Shown: piece after piece, positions 50,410-58,480 of the stretch
How the letters are laid out: each line of letters begins with the position of its first letter
Position numbering within the stretch: position 1 is the first letter of the stretch
DNA from: Pirellula sp.
Lineage (GTDB): Bacteria; Planctomycetota; Planctomycetia; Pirellulales; Lacipirellulaceae
Assembly: GCA_013822725.1 (NCBI GenBank)
Contig: PNKX01000027.1
Coordinates: forward strand, 1-58,480
Length of the DNA: 58,480 nucleotides
Direction of reading: 5' to 3'
Position numbers and translations under genes: made by a program
Notes under the pieces: model-generated
Seen by the model: the letters and a program-made list of their open reading frames with translations, nothing else
What the model was told of the DNA's origin: nothing
Database searches by the model: none

Positions 50410-50467
50410 CCTAGACGCTCGCACTCGCTGCCAAGCCTGGATGGCGCGACCATGACCGGTCAACGGA

Positions 50468-51187
50468 ATGACGGAGTACATGAGCTCTAATCGGCCGCCA
50501 ATCCACGCCGTCCGCGCCGCCTACGTCGTGGCGTGCGCATTCGCTGGCGTCGCCGGGTACGTCGACGCCCATGCATTGATCCGCTTCCGGGTTTATGCTT
50601 CGTTCATGAGCGGTAACACGACGCGCGCGGGCGTCGAGGCGGCATCGGCGCAGTTTTCGACCGCCGCCCTGTGCGGGCTCGCGATTGCATGTTTCGTGCT
50701 TGGCGCCTTCATTGGCGTGACGGTACTCCATTCGCCGCGCCGCCTGCCAGGTCGTCGAGTCACGTTCATCGCCTTAGGACTGCTCGTCGCCCAAGCCTCG
50801 CTTGATGCGCTGAGCGCTTCCGTGTGGCTCTCCGTGGCGTTATTGAGCGCTGCAATGGGGGCGTTGAATTCCACAATCACGCAGATCGGCGGACAGCCGG
50901 TGAACATCGGCTACGTCTCCGGCGGACTCCATAAACTTGCCGAGCACCTGGCGTTGGCGTGGCTCCGACGCCCCGTGGAATCTTCCCAGCGGCTCGCCGA
51001 TACCCATCTTCGCCGCGCGGCGCTGATTGCCGGGCTCTGGGGAGCCTTCCTGACTGGCGCCTTTCTGGGAGCCTACGCGCTACTCTGCTCTCCTCACTTG
51101 GCCATGGGCTTTCCAATCGCGGCGTTGTTCGCTGTACTGATCTCGCAATCGCCAGTTTCAGGTGACTGCCGCATGAGCGAATCATGA
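50468..51187 (+). CDS. YoaK/DUF1275-family membrane protein, 239 aa
   Basis: A membrane protein with about six helices and the family signature AGVAGYVDAHALIRFRVYAS, then FMSGNTTRAG and GALNSTITQIGGQPVN with GYVSGGLHKLAEHLA. The family is widespread in bacteria and has no settled function; DUF1275 members are often called YoaK-like. A second ATG 12 bases on (MSSNRPP) could also be the start. Confidence 0.85.
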   Translation: MTEYMSSNRPPIHAVRAAYVVACAFAGVAGYVDAHALIRFRVYASFMSGNTTRAGVEAASAQFSTAALCGLAIACFVLGAFIGVTVLHSPRRLPGRRVTFIALGLLVAQASLDALSASVWLSVALLSAAMGALNSTITQIGGQPVNIGYVSGGLHKLAEHLALAWLRRPVESSQRLADTHLRRAALIAGLWGAFLTGAFLGAYALLCSPHLAMGFPIAALFAVLISQSPVSGDCRMSES

Positions 51188-51208
51188 ACTCCGTGACAAC
51201 GCTACGGC

Positions 51209-52285
51209 CTACCGCCCCGACGCATACTTCTCACGCAGCCTGAGCGCCGCGGCGACTTCGTTCTTGAGTTTCGCGTAAACCTCATCAATGCTCACCACTG
51301 CCGCCGAGCCTGGGGCAAAGCCGCAGTCGGGATTCAGCGTGATCCGTTCCGGCGCCAAATGCTTCACGGCGAGTTCAACGCGATCGTAAATCGCCTCGGC
51401 CGAGTCGATGCATCCCGGCTGGCAGCTGACGCAACCGAGCCCGATCTCAAAATCCTCGCGCAGCTTGCCGAACACCGCCATGTCGCCGGCGCCTGGTGCG
51501 GTGAACTCCATCGTCAGATGGTGAACCTGCAGCCGATTCAGCTGCGGAATGATCGCCTCGTACCCGCCGCTATGCTGCAACTCGCCTCGCCCGCGCGCAC
51601 CCGCCCGCCGGCAAAGGTGAACCGCCAAGTGAACGTCCTTCACGCCAGCGACCACTTGATTGGTCATCTCCACGGCAAAGTCGGCCGCCCGATCCGCGTC
51701 ATCATATTGTTTGCGGACCTCAGGGTCGACGAACAGGCAGAGATGCGGGTCGTCGATTTGCACCACCGACGCCCCCTGCTCTTTCAGCAGTTCGAGCTCC
51801 CGATGCAAAATCGGCACGCACGCTTCGACGAACGACTCCCGCGTCGGATACGCCTTGGCCGACAGTTTGGGATCCCACATTCGCTCGCCCAACAGCGCGG
51901 GCGCTGGCAGCGTCGCCTTGATCTGCCGCGTGGTGATCGACTTCAAGAACTTCGCCTCGCGCGCGATGAACCCCGGATGCTTCGGCGAGAGCTTGTCGAC
52001 CACAATCGTCCACGGCCGCCCATCAGCCGGGTTGCGGCTCAGCTCAAACCCGTGAGCCAGCTCTGCAATGACGCCAATGTACGACTTGCGCCACCATTCG
52101 CCGTCGGTGATCACGTCGAGCCCCGCGCACTCCTGCAGCGCGACGGCCGAGCGAATCGCCGCCTCCATCGACCGACGATAATCATCCGCCGAACCGGCGT
52201 AGTCGTCGGCGATCAGATCCTTCACATAATCCGGCCGCGGCAACGACCCGACAACTGACGTAGGAAACAAAACTCGCTCGCCCAT
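51209..52285 (-). CDS. MetE-like cobalamin-independent methyltransferase, 358 aa
   Basis: A single-domain MetE C-terminal-type barrel: FPTSVVGSLPRPDYV, ALQECAGLDVITDGEWW, VVQIDDPHLCLFVD, zinc-ligand region DVHLAVHLCRRA and NPDCGFAPGSAAVV. The His, Cys and Cys motifs fit a zinc-dependent thiol methyltransferase. It is far shorter than full MetE (about 750 aa), so it belongs to the short form that transfers methyl groups to homocysteine from donors other than polyglutamyl folate, or to other thiols. Which donor applies is not determinable. Confidence 0.85.
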   Translation of the reverse strand: MGERVLFPTSVVGSLPRPDYVKDLIADDYAGSADDYRRSMEAAIRSAVALQECAGLDVITDGEWWRKSYIGVIAELAHGFELSRNPADGRPWTIVVDKLSPKHPGFIAREAKFLKSITTRQIKATLPAPALLGERMWDPKLSAKAYPTRESFVEACVPILHRELELLKEQGASVVQIDDPHLCLFVDPEVRKQYDDADRAADFAVEMTNQVVAGVKDVHLAVHLCRRAGARGRGELQHSGGYEAIIPQLNRLQVHHLTMEFTAPGAGDMAVFGKLREDFEIGLGCVSCQPGCIDSAEAIYDRVELAVKHLAPERITLNPDCGFAPGSAAVVSIDEVYAKLKNEVAAALRLREKYASGR

Positions 52286-52719
52286 GCCGCACTCCGTCTA
52301 TCTCTATTTTAAAAAGAAAAAACCTCACCGCTAATAAACGCTAATGGTCGCTAATAAAATCGGTTCTTCAGGGAGTTTAATGGGGGATTTCAGGCCCGAA
52401 GGGCCGGCAGTTAATAGCCAGGGGCGTCAGCCCCTGGAAACGGTATTCGTAGAATTCGTAGCCCCAATGGGGCGACAGTGGTTGGGAGGTGGCGCGCTAC
52501 TGTCGCCCCGTCGGGGCTAAAGACGCTTCATGCGCCCCCTTCCAGGGGCTGTCGCCCCTGGCTATTAACTTTCGCCGCGTTGCGGCTGCGGAGCTTTGAG
52601 CCACTAAAATCACTGAAGAACCATAAAAATAGCATCTTATACTGGTCTTAATTATTAGCGTTTCATCAGCGTCCATCAGCGTCCATCAGCGGTGCCGCAT
52701 TCTTATTTATTGAAAACGC
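52286..52719. repeat. Nested palindromic element
   Basis: No gene. GGTTCTTCA (52362-52370) and TGAAGAACC (52614-52622) are perfect outer arms. Inside them, TTAATAGCCAGGGGC pairs with GCCCCTGGCTATTAA, and TAGCCCCAATGGGGCGACAG with CTGTCGCCCCGTCGGGGCTA (partly). Outside lie GCTAATAA-type repeats on the left and ATTATTAGCG/ATCAGCG repeats on the right. The whole is about 260 bp of stem-like DNA, large enough to be a MITE-like or REPIN cluster. Confidence 0.75.
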
Positions 52720-53481
52720 TCAAACTCCCCCGCTCGCCCAATTCCGCCGCGCAAAATCAAAATCCTGCTGCGTATCAATCTCGATATACCCCCCCGGCGT
52801 ATCGCTGTGACCGAACGTCTCGCCCGCTTCAATCATCTGTTGAAACAGCTGAATGAGATAAGCCTTTTCAAACGTCCGCCCGTCGCGGAATTCGCCTTGG
52901 CCGAACTTCTCGCGCGCCGCGTAATAACACCCCTTGAGCCGCTCAGCGCCCGCCGCCGTAAACTTCGCCACGCCGGTGAACTCGCCGTACGCCTCCCCCT
53001 CAGGAATCTTCCGATCAACGCGGCTCACCACGCCGCCGGCGACCGTCGCCTTCTCGGCATCGTCCGAAGGATGCTCCGTCCGCTCGCCGTACCGATTGAG
53101 CCACTTGGTATCGATCGACAAAGCCATATCATCACGGCTCGCGAGCAACCCGCTGATCACCGACGGCCGAAACAAAATATCGGAGTAGCTGCAAATGAAC
53201 GGCCCATCCATAAGATCTTCCGCGAAGAAGAGCGACGCCAGGATGTTGTTCTGCTCCCACGCGTGATTGTGCCGAAACGTAAAGTCGGGGTACGCCGCCT
53301 TCACCTTCTCGATTTGATATCCGCCGATGAACGCCACGTCGGTGACGCCATTCTGTCGAAAAGCCTCCAAGGCCCAATCGATGATGCGCATCCCGCCGAC
53401 TTCGGCGAAGCATTTGGGAGCGTCGGCAGTGGTCGGCATCAACCGGCTGCCCCGGCCGGCGCCGATGATGATGGCACGCAT
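52720..53481 (-). CDS. Sugar-phosphate nucleotidyltransferase-like protein, 253 aa
   Basis: N-terminal nucleotide-binding loop RAIIIGAGRGSRLMPTTADA, PKCFAEVGGMRIIDWALEAF and NGVTDVAFIGGYQIEKV, then ICSYSDILFRPSVISGLLAS (a catalytic Asp region) and a metal-binding GGYIEIDTQQDFDFA. This is the NTP_transferase fold (choline-kinase/LicC-like or sugar nucleotidylyl type). It probably activates a sugar or alcohol phosphate for surface polymer synthesis. No pathway partner is adjacent. Confidence 0.88.
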   Translation of the reverse strand: MRAIIIGAGRGSRLMPTTADAPKCFAEVGGMRIIDWALEAFRQNGVTDVAFIGGYQIEKVKAAYPDFTFRHNHAWEQNNILASLFFAEDLMDGPFICSYSDILFRPSVISGLLASRDDMALSIDTKWLNRYGERTEHPSDDAEKATVAGGVVSRVDRKIPEGEAYGEFTGVAKFTAAGAERLKGCYYAAREKFGQGEFRDGRTFEKAYLIQLFQQMIEAGETFGHSDTPGGYIEIDTQQDFDFARRNWASGGV

Positions 53482-53564
53482 TGCGTCAGGTTCCGTGCGG
53501 GTGAAAACGATAAGAGAGCCGCATCGTACCGGAGTGAAGTCGACGTCGCAAACGCTCCAGAGTG

Positions 53565-53738
53565 AACCGCCAAGGACGCCAAGAGCGCCAAGGAAAAACA
53601 GAAAAAAACATTGGCCCGCGAATCACGCGAATGGACGCGAATGAAATTCAATAATTCATTTCTTCATTCGCGCAGATTCGCGTGATTCGCGGTCAACTCT
53701 CCCGCATGTCCTTGGCGCTCTTGGCGTCCTTGGCGGTT
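53565..53738. repeat. Long inverted repeat (CGCCAAGGACGCCAAGAGCG type)
   Basis: Left arm 53565-53593 and right arm 53710-53738 are perfect 29-bp inverted copies. The interior has a second pair (CGCGAATCACGCGAATG with CGCGTGATTCGCG). It is a member of the same style of palindrome as the one at 58331-58440. Confidence 0.85.
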
Positions 53739-53770
53739 AATTTCCGGACTTCGCAGTTCTCCAAGGCTAG

Positions 53771-54004
53771 TCATTCTTCGCTCAGCATAACAATGCAACT
53801 TTTCCAAACCGCCCGCCAAGATCCCACCACGCCCGGCGAATCGCTCTCAGCAACCACCCCGTTCGCAACGCCGCCCCACACCACCCCGTCGGCGCCGTGA
53901 ACACTCCCCATAAAACCGCGACCGTTGGTCGCGGTGAACCCGCCAATCACACCCATACCCCCACTCGCAACCCGCAAAACCGATCTCCCCCACACCAAAT
54001 CCAT
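53771..54004 (-). pseudogene. Probable fragment of a Gly-rich surface repeat protein, 77 aa
   Basis: The frame reads GVIGGFTATNGRGFMGSVHG then GVVWGGVANGVVAESDSPGV, a pattern of GVxG, ATNGxG and GADGVxxxG units seen in long repetitive bacterial surface proteins. It is far too short to be functional alone, starts with no clear ribosome binding site, and ends soon after the pattern stops. Likely a decayed gene end. Confidence 0.35.
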
Positions 54005-54084
54005 AAACTAGACTTTCGCAAGCGCATTTAGAGCAACCTGCGCCGCCGGTCCAACCCTGAACCAGTCTCGCTGGAGCTCTACCG

Positions 54085-56844
54085 ATGTCGATTCCCATCC
54101 GCTGCGTCTGCGGTCGTCACCTCCTTGCGCGCGATGATTTCGCCGGCGCCCGGGCCGAGTGCCCCACCTGCGGCCGCACGCTGCAAATCCCTGCGAAGCC
54201 GGGCGTCGCGTCCGCCGCGAACCCCGCCTCGCCGCCGAGCACGCCCACGCCCGTCGCCGCACCGCCGGAAGTCGAACCGCTCGAAATCACCGAGTTCCTC
54301 GACCCGCCGACGGCCGCCGAACAAGCCGCCGCAGCGCACGCGCATTCCCACGCTTCACCCGCCCAAGCCGGCGCCCCGCCCAAACCACCCCGTTCCGTCG
54401 CCAGCCGCATGTTCGAGGCCCTCCTCGACCCTCGCAGCATCCAATGGATGCTGATGATCGGCGGCGGCCTCTGCGTCCTCGGTTTAATCGTCTGGCTCGT
54501 TAGCCTCGGCGTCTTCAAAGATCCGCACGTCCTCGCCGGCGTCCTCGGCGTCGGCACGCTCGCCATCCTCGGCGCCGGTTGGTACGTCGCGCTCCGCACC
54601 CGCTTTCGCGTCGCCGGCCAGGCCCTCACTTTCCTCGGCTGCGTCGTCGCGCCGCTCAACCTCTGGTTCTACCACGCGCAGAATCTCGTCACGGTCGACG
54701 GCCATCTCTGGGTGGGCGGCGTCATCTGCTGCCTCCTCTACGCGGCGACCGTCTACGTGCTGCGCGACGCGTTGTTCATGTACGCCTTCGAAGTCGGCGT
54801 CACGCTCACAACGCTTCTGTTACTCGCCGACCTCGGCAAAATCACCGACGCCCCGATCTTTGCCTTCTTCTTCATGGCCCTCGGCCTGATCTCGATCCAC
54901 AGCGAACGCGCCTTCTCGCCGGCCGAGGACGCCCAGTTCCCGCGCCGCAAATTCGGCCTGCCCCTCTTCTGGTCAGGCCACGTCCAAATCGCCGTCGCGC
55001 TGCTGACGCTCCTCGGTTCGCAGCTCCTCGGTTGGCTGCTCGCACCGGCCCAGAACCTGCTCGACATTCAGTGGACCGGCAACCTGTTCACCAAAAACCA
55101 CCTGCTCGCCGCCGGCCTCTGGCTCGCCGCGGTCTACGCTTACCTCTATTCCGATTTGGTCGTCCGCAAGGTCGGCCTCTATCTCGGCCTCGCCGCCGCG
55201 TCGCTGGTGATGGCCGAACTGACGCTGCTGGTCGGCTTCGACGTTCGCACCGAGTGGATCCTCGCCGTCATGTCGGCGACGGCGCTGGCCGTAAACATCC
55301 TCTGGAGCCGCCTCCCCGCCGACAACCAGAAGCTCACGCGGCTCGTCCCCCCCGTAGCGATGGCCCTCAGCTTGCTCCCCGCAGCCGCCGGCCTGATCCT
55401 CCACATCCGCGCCACGAGCGTCAGCTTCGACCGCATGAACTGGAGCTACGAAACCGGCGCCCCGTTCGTGATCACGATGCTGCTGGCCGCCGTCTGCAAT
55501 CGCATCTCAGCCGCTCTTTACCGTCGCAGCGACGCCCGCACCTCGCAAATCTATTTCTTCCTGAGCGCCGCGTGCGTGCTGGTCGCCGCCGCCGGTCAAC
55601 TTCGCGATCGCGGCCTCGTCGCGTGGAGCGAACAAGCCCCGTGGCTGATGCTCATCCCGCTTGCCTACCTCGTCGGCGCCCGCCTCTGGCGCGGCCACAG
55701 CGCCGAGCGTCCCCTCTACTATGTCGCTCAAGCCGCGACCGGCGTGATACTCGTCGCCGGTTTCCTCGCCACCGTGCAGGAGCCGACGGCTTTCATCCCG
55801 CTCCACGGCGAGCGCGCTAGCCTGATGCTCGGCCTCGTCTTCGCTGAAGCCGCCCTCTTTTACGTGCTCGCCGGCTTCTTCCGCCGCCGCAGTTGGAACG
55901 TCTACCTCGCCGCCGCCGCAGCCTGCGGCGCCCTCTGGCAGTTCATGGGCTACTTCGGCGTCGACGCCAGCTACTACACGATGCTCTATGCCGGCCTCGG
56001 CCTCGGCTGCCTCGCCGTCGCCCGTTCGCTCGGCCTCACGCCGACGACGGTCTACCGCCATCACGGCCAACCCAGCACGGTCCTCCGCGGCCGCGGTCTC
56101 GCCGCTCTGCAGTGCGGCCACGGCATCCTCACCGTCGCCTCCCTCGCGGCATTGATGCAAGGCCTCACCGGCCTCGCCGCCCGCAACGCCCAGTGGCTCG
56201 ACATCGTCTCAATCTTCGTCACCGCGCTCGCCGCCGGCGCCGCCAGTTTCGTCTCGCCCCCCAGCCCCTGGCGCCGCGTCTACGCCACCGCCGCCGTGGC
56301 TCTCGCCGCCGTCGGCTTCCTGCGGCTGAACATCCTGATCGACCTGAACGGCTGGCAGAAGTTCGAAATCTTCGCCGTCGTCGCCGGCGCCATCATGCTC
56401 GCCGCGAGCCACTGGGCACTCTTCCGCGAAACTGACCGCAGCCAAGACGACGCCGTTAGCCTCGGTCTCTCCCTCGGTAGTATCCTGGTCGTCGGCACGC
56501 TGCTCACGGCCGTCCTCTACCACCGCTGGTGGGACGCAGGCCCGTCACTCACCAACGAGCTCGCCCTCCTCACCTTCACGATCCTGATGGCCGTCACCGG
56601 CGTCGCCTGGCAAATCCGCGCCACGACCCTCTTCGGCGGCGGCGCCCTGGCGATCTACCTCATCGTGATGATCACGTCGCTCGCCTACCGCCCCCAAGTC
56701 GCCGTCGGCGTCTACCTCGCTGCGGGCGGAGCGCTCGTCTTCGCCACCGGCATCGCGCTAAGCGTCTACCGCGAGAAACTGCTGAAACTGCCCGAGCAGA
56801 TTTCGAGGCGCGAAGGGATTTTTAAGATCCTGAATTGGCGGTAG
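54085..56844 (+). CDS. Large polytopic membrane protein with N-terminal zinc ribbon, 919 aa
   Basis: N-terminal zinc ribbon (RCVCGRHLLA, AECPTCGRTL), then a Pro/Ala-rich linker (residues about 40-110) and about 20-25 hydrophobic segments (LMIGGGLCVLGLIVWLVSLG at the start, ending ALAIYLIVMITSLAYRP). The build, a soluble zinc ribbon and a long string of helices, resembles DUF2339-type membrane proteins. GGAGCTC precedes the ATG. I cannot name a transport or enzymatic function. Confidence 0.85.
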   Translation: MSIPIRCVCGRHLLARDDFAGARAECPTCGRTLQIPAKPGVASAANPASPPSTPTPVAAPPEVEPLEITEFLDPPTAAEQAAAAHAHSHASPAQAGAPPKPPRSVASRMFEALLDPRSIQWMLMIGGGLCVLGLIVWLVSLGVFKDPHVLAGVLGVGTLAILGAGWYVALRTRFRVAGQALTFLGCVVAPLNLWFYHAQNLVTVDGHLWVGGVICCLLYAATVYVLRDALFMYAFEVGVTLTTLLLLADLGKITDAPIFAFFFMALGLISIHSERAFSPAEDAQFPRRKFGLPLFWSGHVQIAVALLTLLGSQLLGWLLAPAQNLLDIQWTGNLFTKNHLLAAGLWLAAVYAYLYSDLVVRKVGLYLGLAAASLVMAELTLLVGFDVRTEWILAVMSATALAVNILWSRLPADNQKLTRLVPPVAMALSLLPAAAGLILHIRATSVSFDRMNWSYETGAPFVITMLLAAVCNRISAALYRRSDARTSQIYFFLSAACVLVAAAGQLRDRGLVAWSEQAPWLMLIPLAYLVGARLWRGHSAERPLYYVAQAATGVILVAGFLATVQEPTAFIPLHGERASLMLGLVFAEAALFYVLAGFFRRRSWNVYLAAAAACGALWQFMGYFGVDASYYTMLYAGLGLGCLAVARSLGLTPTTVYRHHGQPSTVLRGRGLAALQCGHGILTVASLAALMQGLTGLAARNAQWLDIVSIFVTALAAGAASFVSPPSPWRRVYATAAVALAAVGFLRLNILIDLNGWQKFEIFAVVAGAIMLAASHWALFRETDRSQDDAVSLGLSLGSILVVGTLLTAVLYHRWWDAGPSLTNELALLTFTILMAVTGVAWQIRATTLFGGGALAIYLIVMITSLAYRPQVAVGVYLAAGGALVFATGIALSVYREKLLKLPEQISRREGIFKILNWR

Positions 56845-57063
56845 AACTTCTTCTTGAAAAACCCCTCTAGCCCTTCCCACTTTTAGAGGGGTAGCCACAT
56901 CTACAAGTGGGCGGGCTCCGTGCTTTCAAGACGGCGTACGTCGCATTCAGAATGGAGGCCGTCGCTGCAATGACCACCTGTGGACCATATTCTGATCTGA
57001 TAGAGGAAGTGCTATCCGTCGTTGAGCGAGGAGTTATTCTCGGACACCCGTATCACCCAGTGG

Positions 57064-57240
57064 ATGATCAAATATCTATCCACACTCGCACTCTCTATAG
57101 CCTTATTGACATTGAGCGATTCCGCGATCCGGACTGGCCCGCAAGCCAGGTTCAAGATGGATTGTGCTGAGTCGATATCCAAAGGTGCGATGAAGGACAG
57201 TTTTTTAGTTCTGATTGGTCCCAAGAATTTAGGAACGTGA
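57064..57240 (+). CDS. Possible small exported protein, 58 aa
   Basis: ATG 57064 is followed by IKYLSTLALSIALLTLSDSA, a signal-peptide-like hydrophobic start, and a short basic and acidic remainder. The frame extends upstream from a TTG at 57022. Its TGA overlaps a GTG start of the next frame, as for a coupled pair. No strong ribosome binding site is seen. Support is weak. Confidence 0.35.
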   Translation: MIKYLSTLALSIALLTLSDSAIRTGPQARFKMDCAESISKGAMKDSFLVLIGPKNLGT

Positions 57241-57494
57241 CACAACCGGCCCTCGAGGTCATCGAGCGCTCTGTTTGGAATCGCCTGCACGAACATTTGG
57301 CGGATATTCTGCCAATTTATGAAATAGAAAAAATTGATGGATTTATACGCCATCTTCTCTATTTGCGAGGCGAGTGCGGACATACGAGTTCCTTTTACGA
57401 GAAACTATTCACGGTATACCGCTCTGGAGGGTATCCTTGCGGTTGGTCAGGATGTTTTCCAGCCGGTGAACTGATTGTGTTCTCACACGGATGA
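57237..57494 (+). CDS. Hypothetical protein, 85 aa
   Basis: The GTG start overlaps the preceding stop. The sequence looks natural: VIERSVWNRLHEHLADILPI, then FIRHLLYLRGECGHTSSFYE and RSGGYPCGWSGCFPAGELIV. The ending block YPCGWxGxFPxGxLIV resembles other uncharacterised proteins. AT-richer than the local genome. No domain recognised. Confidence 0.45.
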   Translation: MTQPALEVIERSVWNRLHEHLADILPIYEIEKIDGFIRHLLYLRGECGHTSSFYEKLFTVYRSGGYPCGWSGCFPAGELIVFSHG

Positions 57495-57572
57495 GTCATC
57501 CATTGAAATTCGCTACCAGCAGCGGATGCATTTCCTACTAGTTTTGAAACGCTCATCGCCACTGGCATCCCG

Positions 57573-57729
57573 TCAGCGCCCCCGCCGCAACTCCGCGACC
57601 ACGGTCTTAGCCAACTCATCCGCCGGCATCGTCCCGTCGACGTTGTTGGAAAGATTCGAGAGAATCAACGGGGTCCCTCCGACACGACGCCCCACGTTCT
57701 CGAGCACGGGGCCGTGCGTCCCGTAGAGA
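57573..57729 (-). pseudogene. C-terminal gene fragment, about 48 aa
   Basis: Read on the minus strand from the repeat at 57744 down to a TGA at 57573-57575, the frame gives VLENVGRRVGGTPLILSNLS then NNVDGTMPADELAKTVVAEL and RRGR. It has the look of a protein C-terminus but no start. Upstream in frame there is a TGA within the palindrome CCCAGCG..CGCTGGG, so the gene was probably cut by the repeat insertion. Family not recognised. Confidence 0.3.
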
Positions 57730-57743
57730 CAATGCGACAATAG

Positions 57744-57948
57744 CCCAGCGTTTCAACGCTGGGAGAACCGCAAGCCCCAAGCTGGTAGCCCCGTAGGGAT
57801 GGATGAAGTTCAGCCATCCCTACGGGACTACCACTGGATCAATTGCCCGAGCCCCAGCATTGTGCCACGCCATGGTGTCGGGAGCCTTTTGCCGCTGGAG
57901 GCGCTGGACTGAATGTGAAGTCGCTAGCGGCAAGAGGCTCCCGACACC
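57744..57948. repeat. Three stacked palindromes
   Basis: CCCAGCGTT/AACGCTGGG (57744-57763), a near-perfect hairpin at 57784-57832 (arms of 19 with one mismatch, GTAGGGATGG core), and GGTGTCGGGAGCC..GCCGCT facing AGCGGC..GGCTCCCGACACC (57874-57948). They are separated by short unique sequence. Confidence 0.75.
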
Positions 57949-58330
57949 TTCTCGCTCCGCGCGCCAATTCGGCCAACATCATCCCGATCCTTCACTGAAT
58001 CAAGAAGGGCCTCTGAGGACGATACCCTAGACGAGTGGCGCCCTCACTCCCAGTCCCTCTCCCAGCGGGAGAGCGGGGCGGAGAGTGCGTGACGGGGGCA
58101 GGTCGTCGCCCATTAAACCATTTGCCTGGCTCCCTTCTCCCCGCGGGAGAAGGGCTGGGGATGAGGGGTCGCGCCAATTCGACGAACCCTCCCCCAAAAA
58201 ACAGCCGCGCCGCCCAAAATTCTCGCCAGATTGTCGGAAAAATAATTCCGCCAGCTCCCCAGTTGAAAATGGGCCACCCGATCCGCTAACGTGAACTTCC
58301 GTCCACGTCTCGCAGTCCGGCCGTGATCTC
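57949..58330. other. Gene-free stretch with hairpin sequence
   Basis: No credible coding sequence. Includes a CTCCCGCGGGAG-like palindrome around 58134-58152 of a kind widespread in bacterial intergenic repeats. Low-complexity composition otherwise. Confidence 0.4.
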
Positions 58331-58440
58331 TCTCGCCAAGCCGCGAAGGCGCAAAGAATCGCAAAGAAGAAGGCAGGGGAAAGAAAATCCTTCTTCCCCG
58401 TATTCTTTGCGTTCCTTTGCGCCTTCGCGCCTTGGCGAGA
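58331..58440. repeat. Long inverted repeat (GCCAAGCCGCGAAGGCGCAAAG type)
   Basis: Left arm 58331-58368 and right arm 58403-58440 pair over about 35 of 38 bases around a 34-bp centre. The arms share the GCCAAG..GCGAAGGCGCAAAG core. A close relative in style is at 53565-53738. Confidence 0.85.
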
Positions 58441-58480
58441 AACTTACAGCGCTGCCATCAAAAACCGGGGGAACCAGATG

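Noticed and set aside
52286..52719. Insertion sequence with terminal inverted repeats
   Set aside because: There is no transposase frame between the arms and the arms are part of a concentric palindrome.
51209..52719. S-adenosylmethionine or cobalamin riboswitch before the MetE-like gene
   Set aside because: The leader holds only the palindromic repeat cluster. No conserved riboswitch core is seen.

Overview
The window looks like a planctomycete chromosome, probably order Pirellulales. The support is the density of planctomycete signatures: two DUF1559 prepilin-like proteins, several PEP-CTERM proteins ending in a VPEP or IPEP box, hydrophobic helix and Arg-rich tail, dockerin-type repeats of the form DxDxxxxVDGADFLxWQ, five Gfo/Idh/MocA oxidoreductases (at least two with Tat-type leaders), an ECF sigma factor followed by a FecR-like protein, and many long palindromic intergenic repeats. 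The family-level assignment is an inference.

Left part (1-9.2 kb): a degraded integrative or phage-like element. On the minus strand are phage-type small genes (a DUF5681-like protein, a ParB-like protein, an excisionase-like gene broken by an in-frame TAG, a 243-aa unknown protein, and a possible integrase-tail remnant). These run directly into an array of 17 tRNA or tRNA-like genes, all on the plus strand (4338-7524). An HNH endonuclease gene and an AT-richer gene with a HEPN-like RxxxxH motif sit inside the array. After the array come a highly structured, non-coding-looking stretch and a slipin (SPFH) gene. Several array tRNAs are unusual: two Leu-anticodon tRNAs have short variable loops, two tRNAs have C33 in the anticodon loop, one is Arg(GCG), and two look broken. 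I regard this island as the most interesting part of the window.

Middle part (9.3-44.6 kb): a large polysaccharide and sugar locus. The left module on the plus strand, from 12.8 to 20.7 kb, has a divergent GntR/LacI-type repressor and a sodium/solute symporter beside it. It runs GH114-like hydrolase, oxidoreductase, DUF1559 protein, two PEP-CTERM proteins, spherulin-4-like protein and sugar isomerase. A mirror-image module on the minus strand, from 36.7 down to 20.7 kb, starts with sigma factor and FecR-like genes. It continues with PEP-CTERM, DUF1559, two lipoproteins, a giant dockerin-bearing GH13 enzyme, a PEP-CTERM protein with an internal dockerin, a GH13 lipoprotein, a fused solute-binding/permease protein and a second permease. 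The two modules converge 10 bp apart. From 37.1 to 44.6 kb lie four more Gfo/Idh/MocA oxidoreductases, a FadR-type GntR regulator and a class III aminotransferase, suggesting catabolism or remodelling of oxidised or amino sugars. No transporter ATPase is present in the window.

Right part (44.9-58.5 kb): an RND efflux pump operon with a divergent TetR regulator, a YoaK-like membrane protein, a MetE-like methyltransferase, a sugar nucleotidyltransferase and a 919-aa membrane protein with an N-terminal zinc ribbon. The final kilobases are gene-poor and carry gene fragments and several long palindromes.
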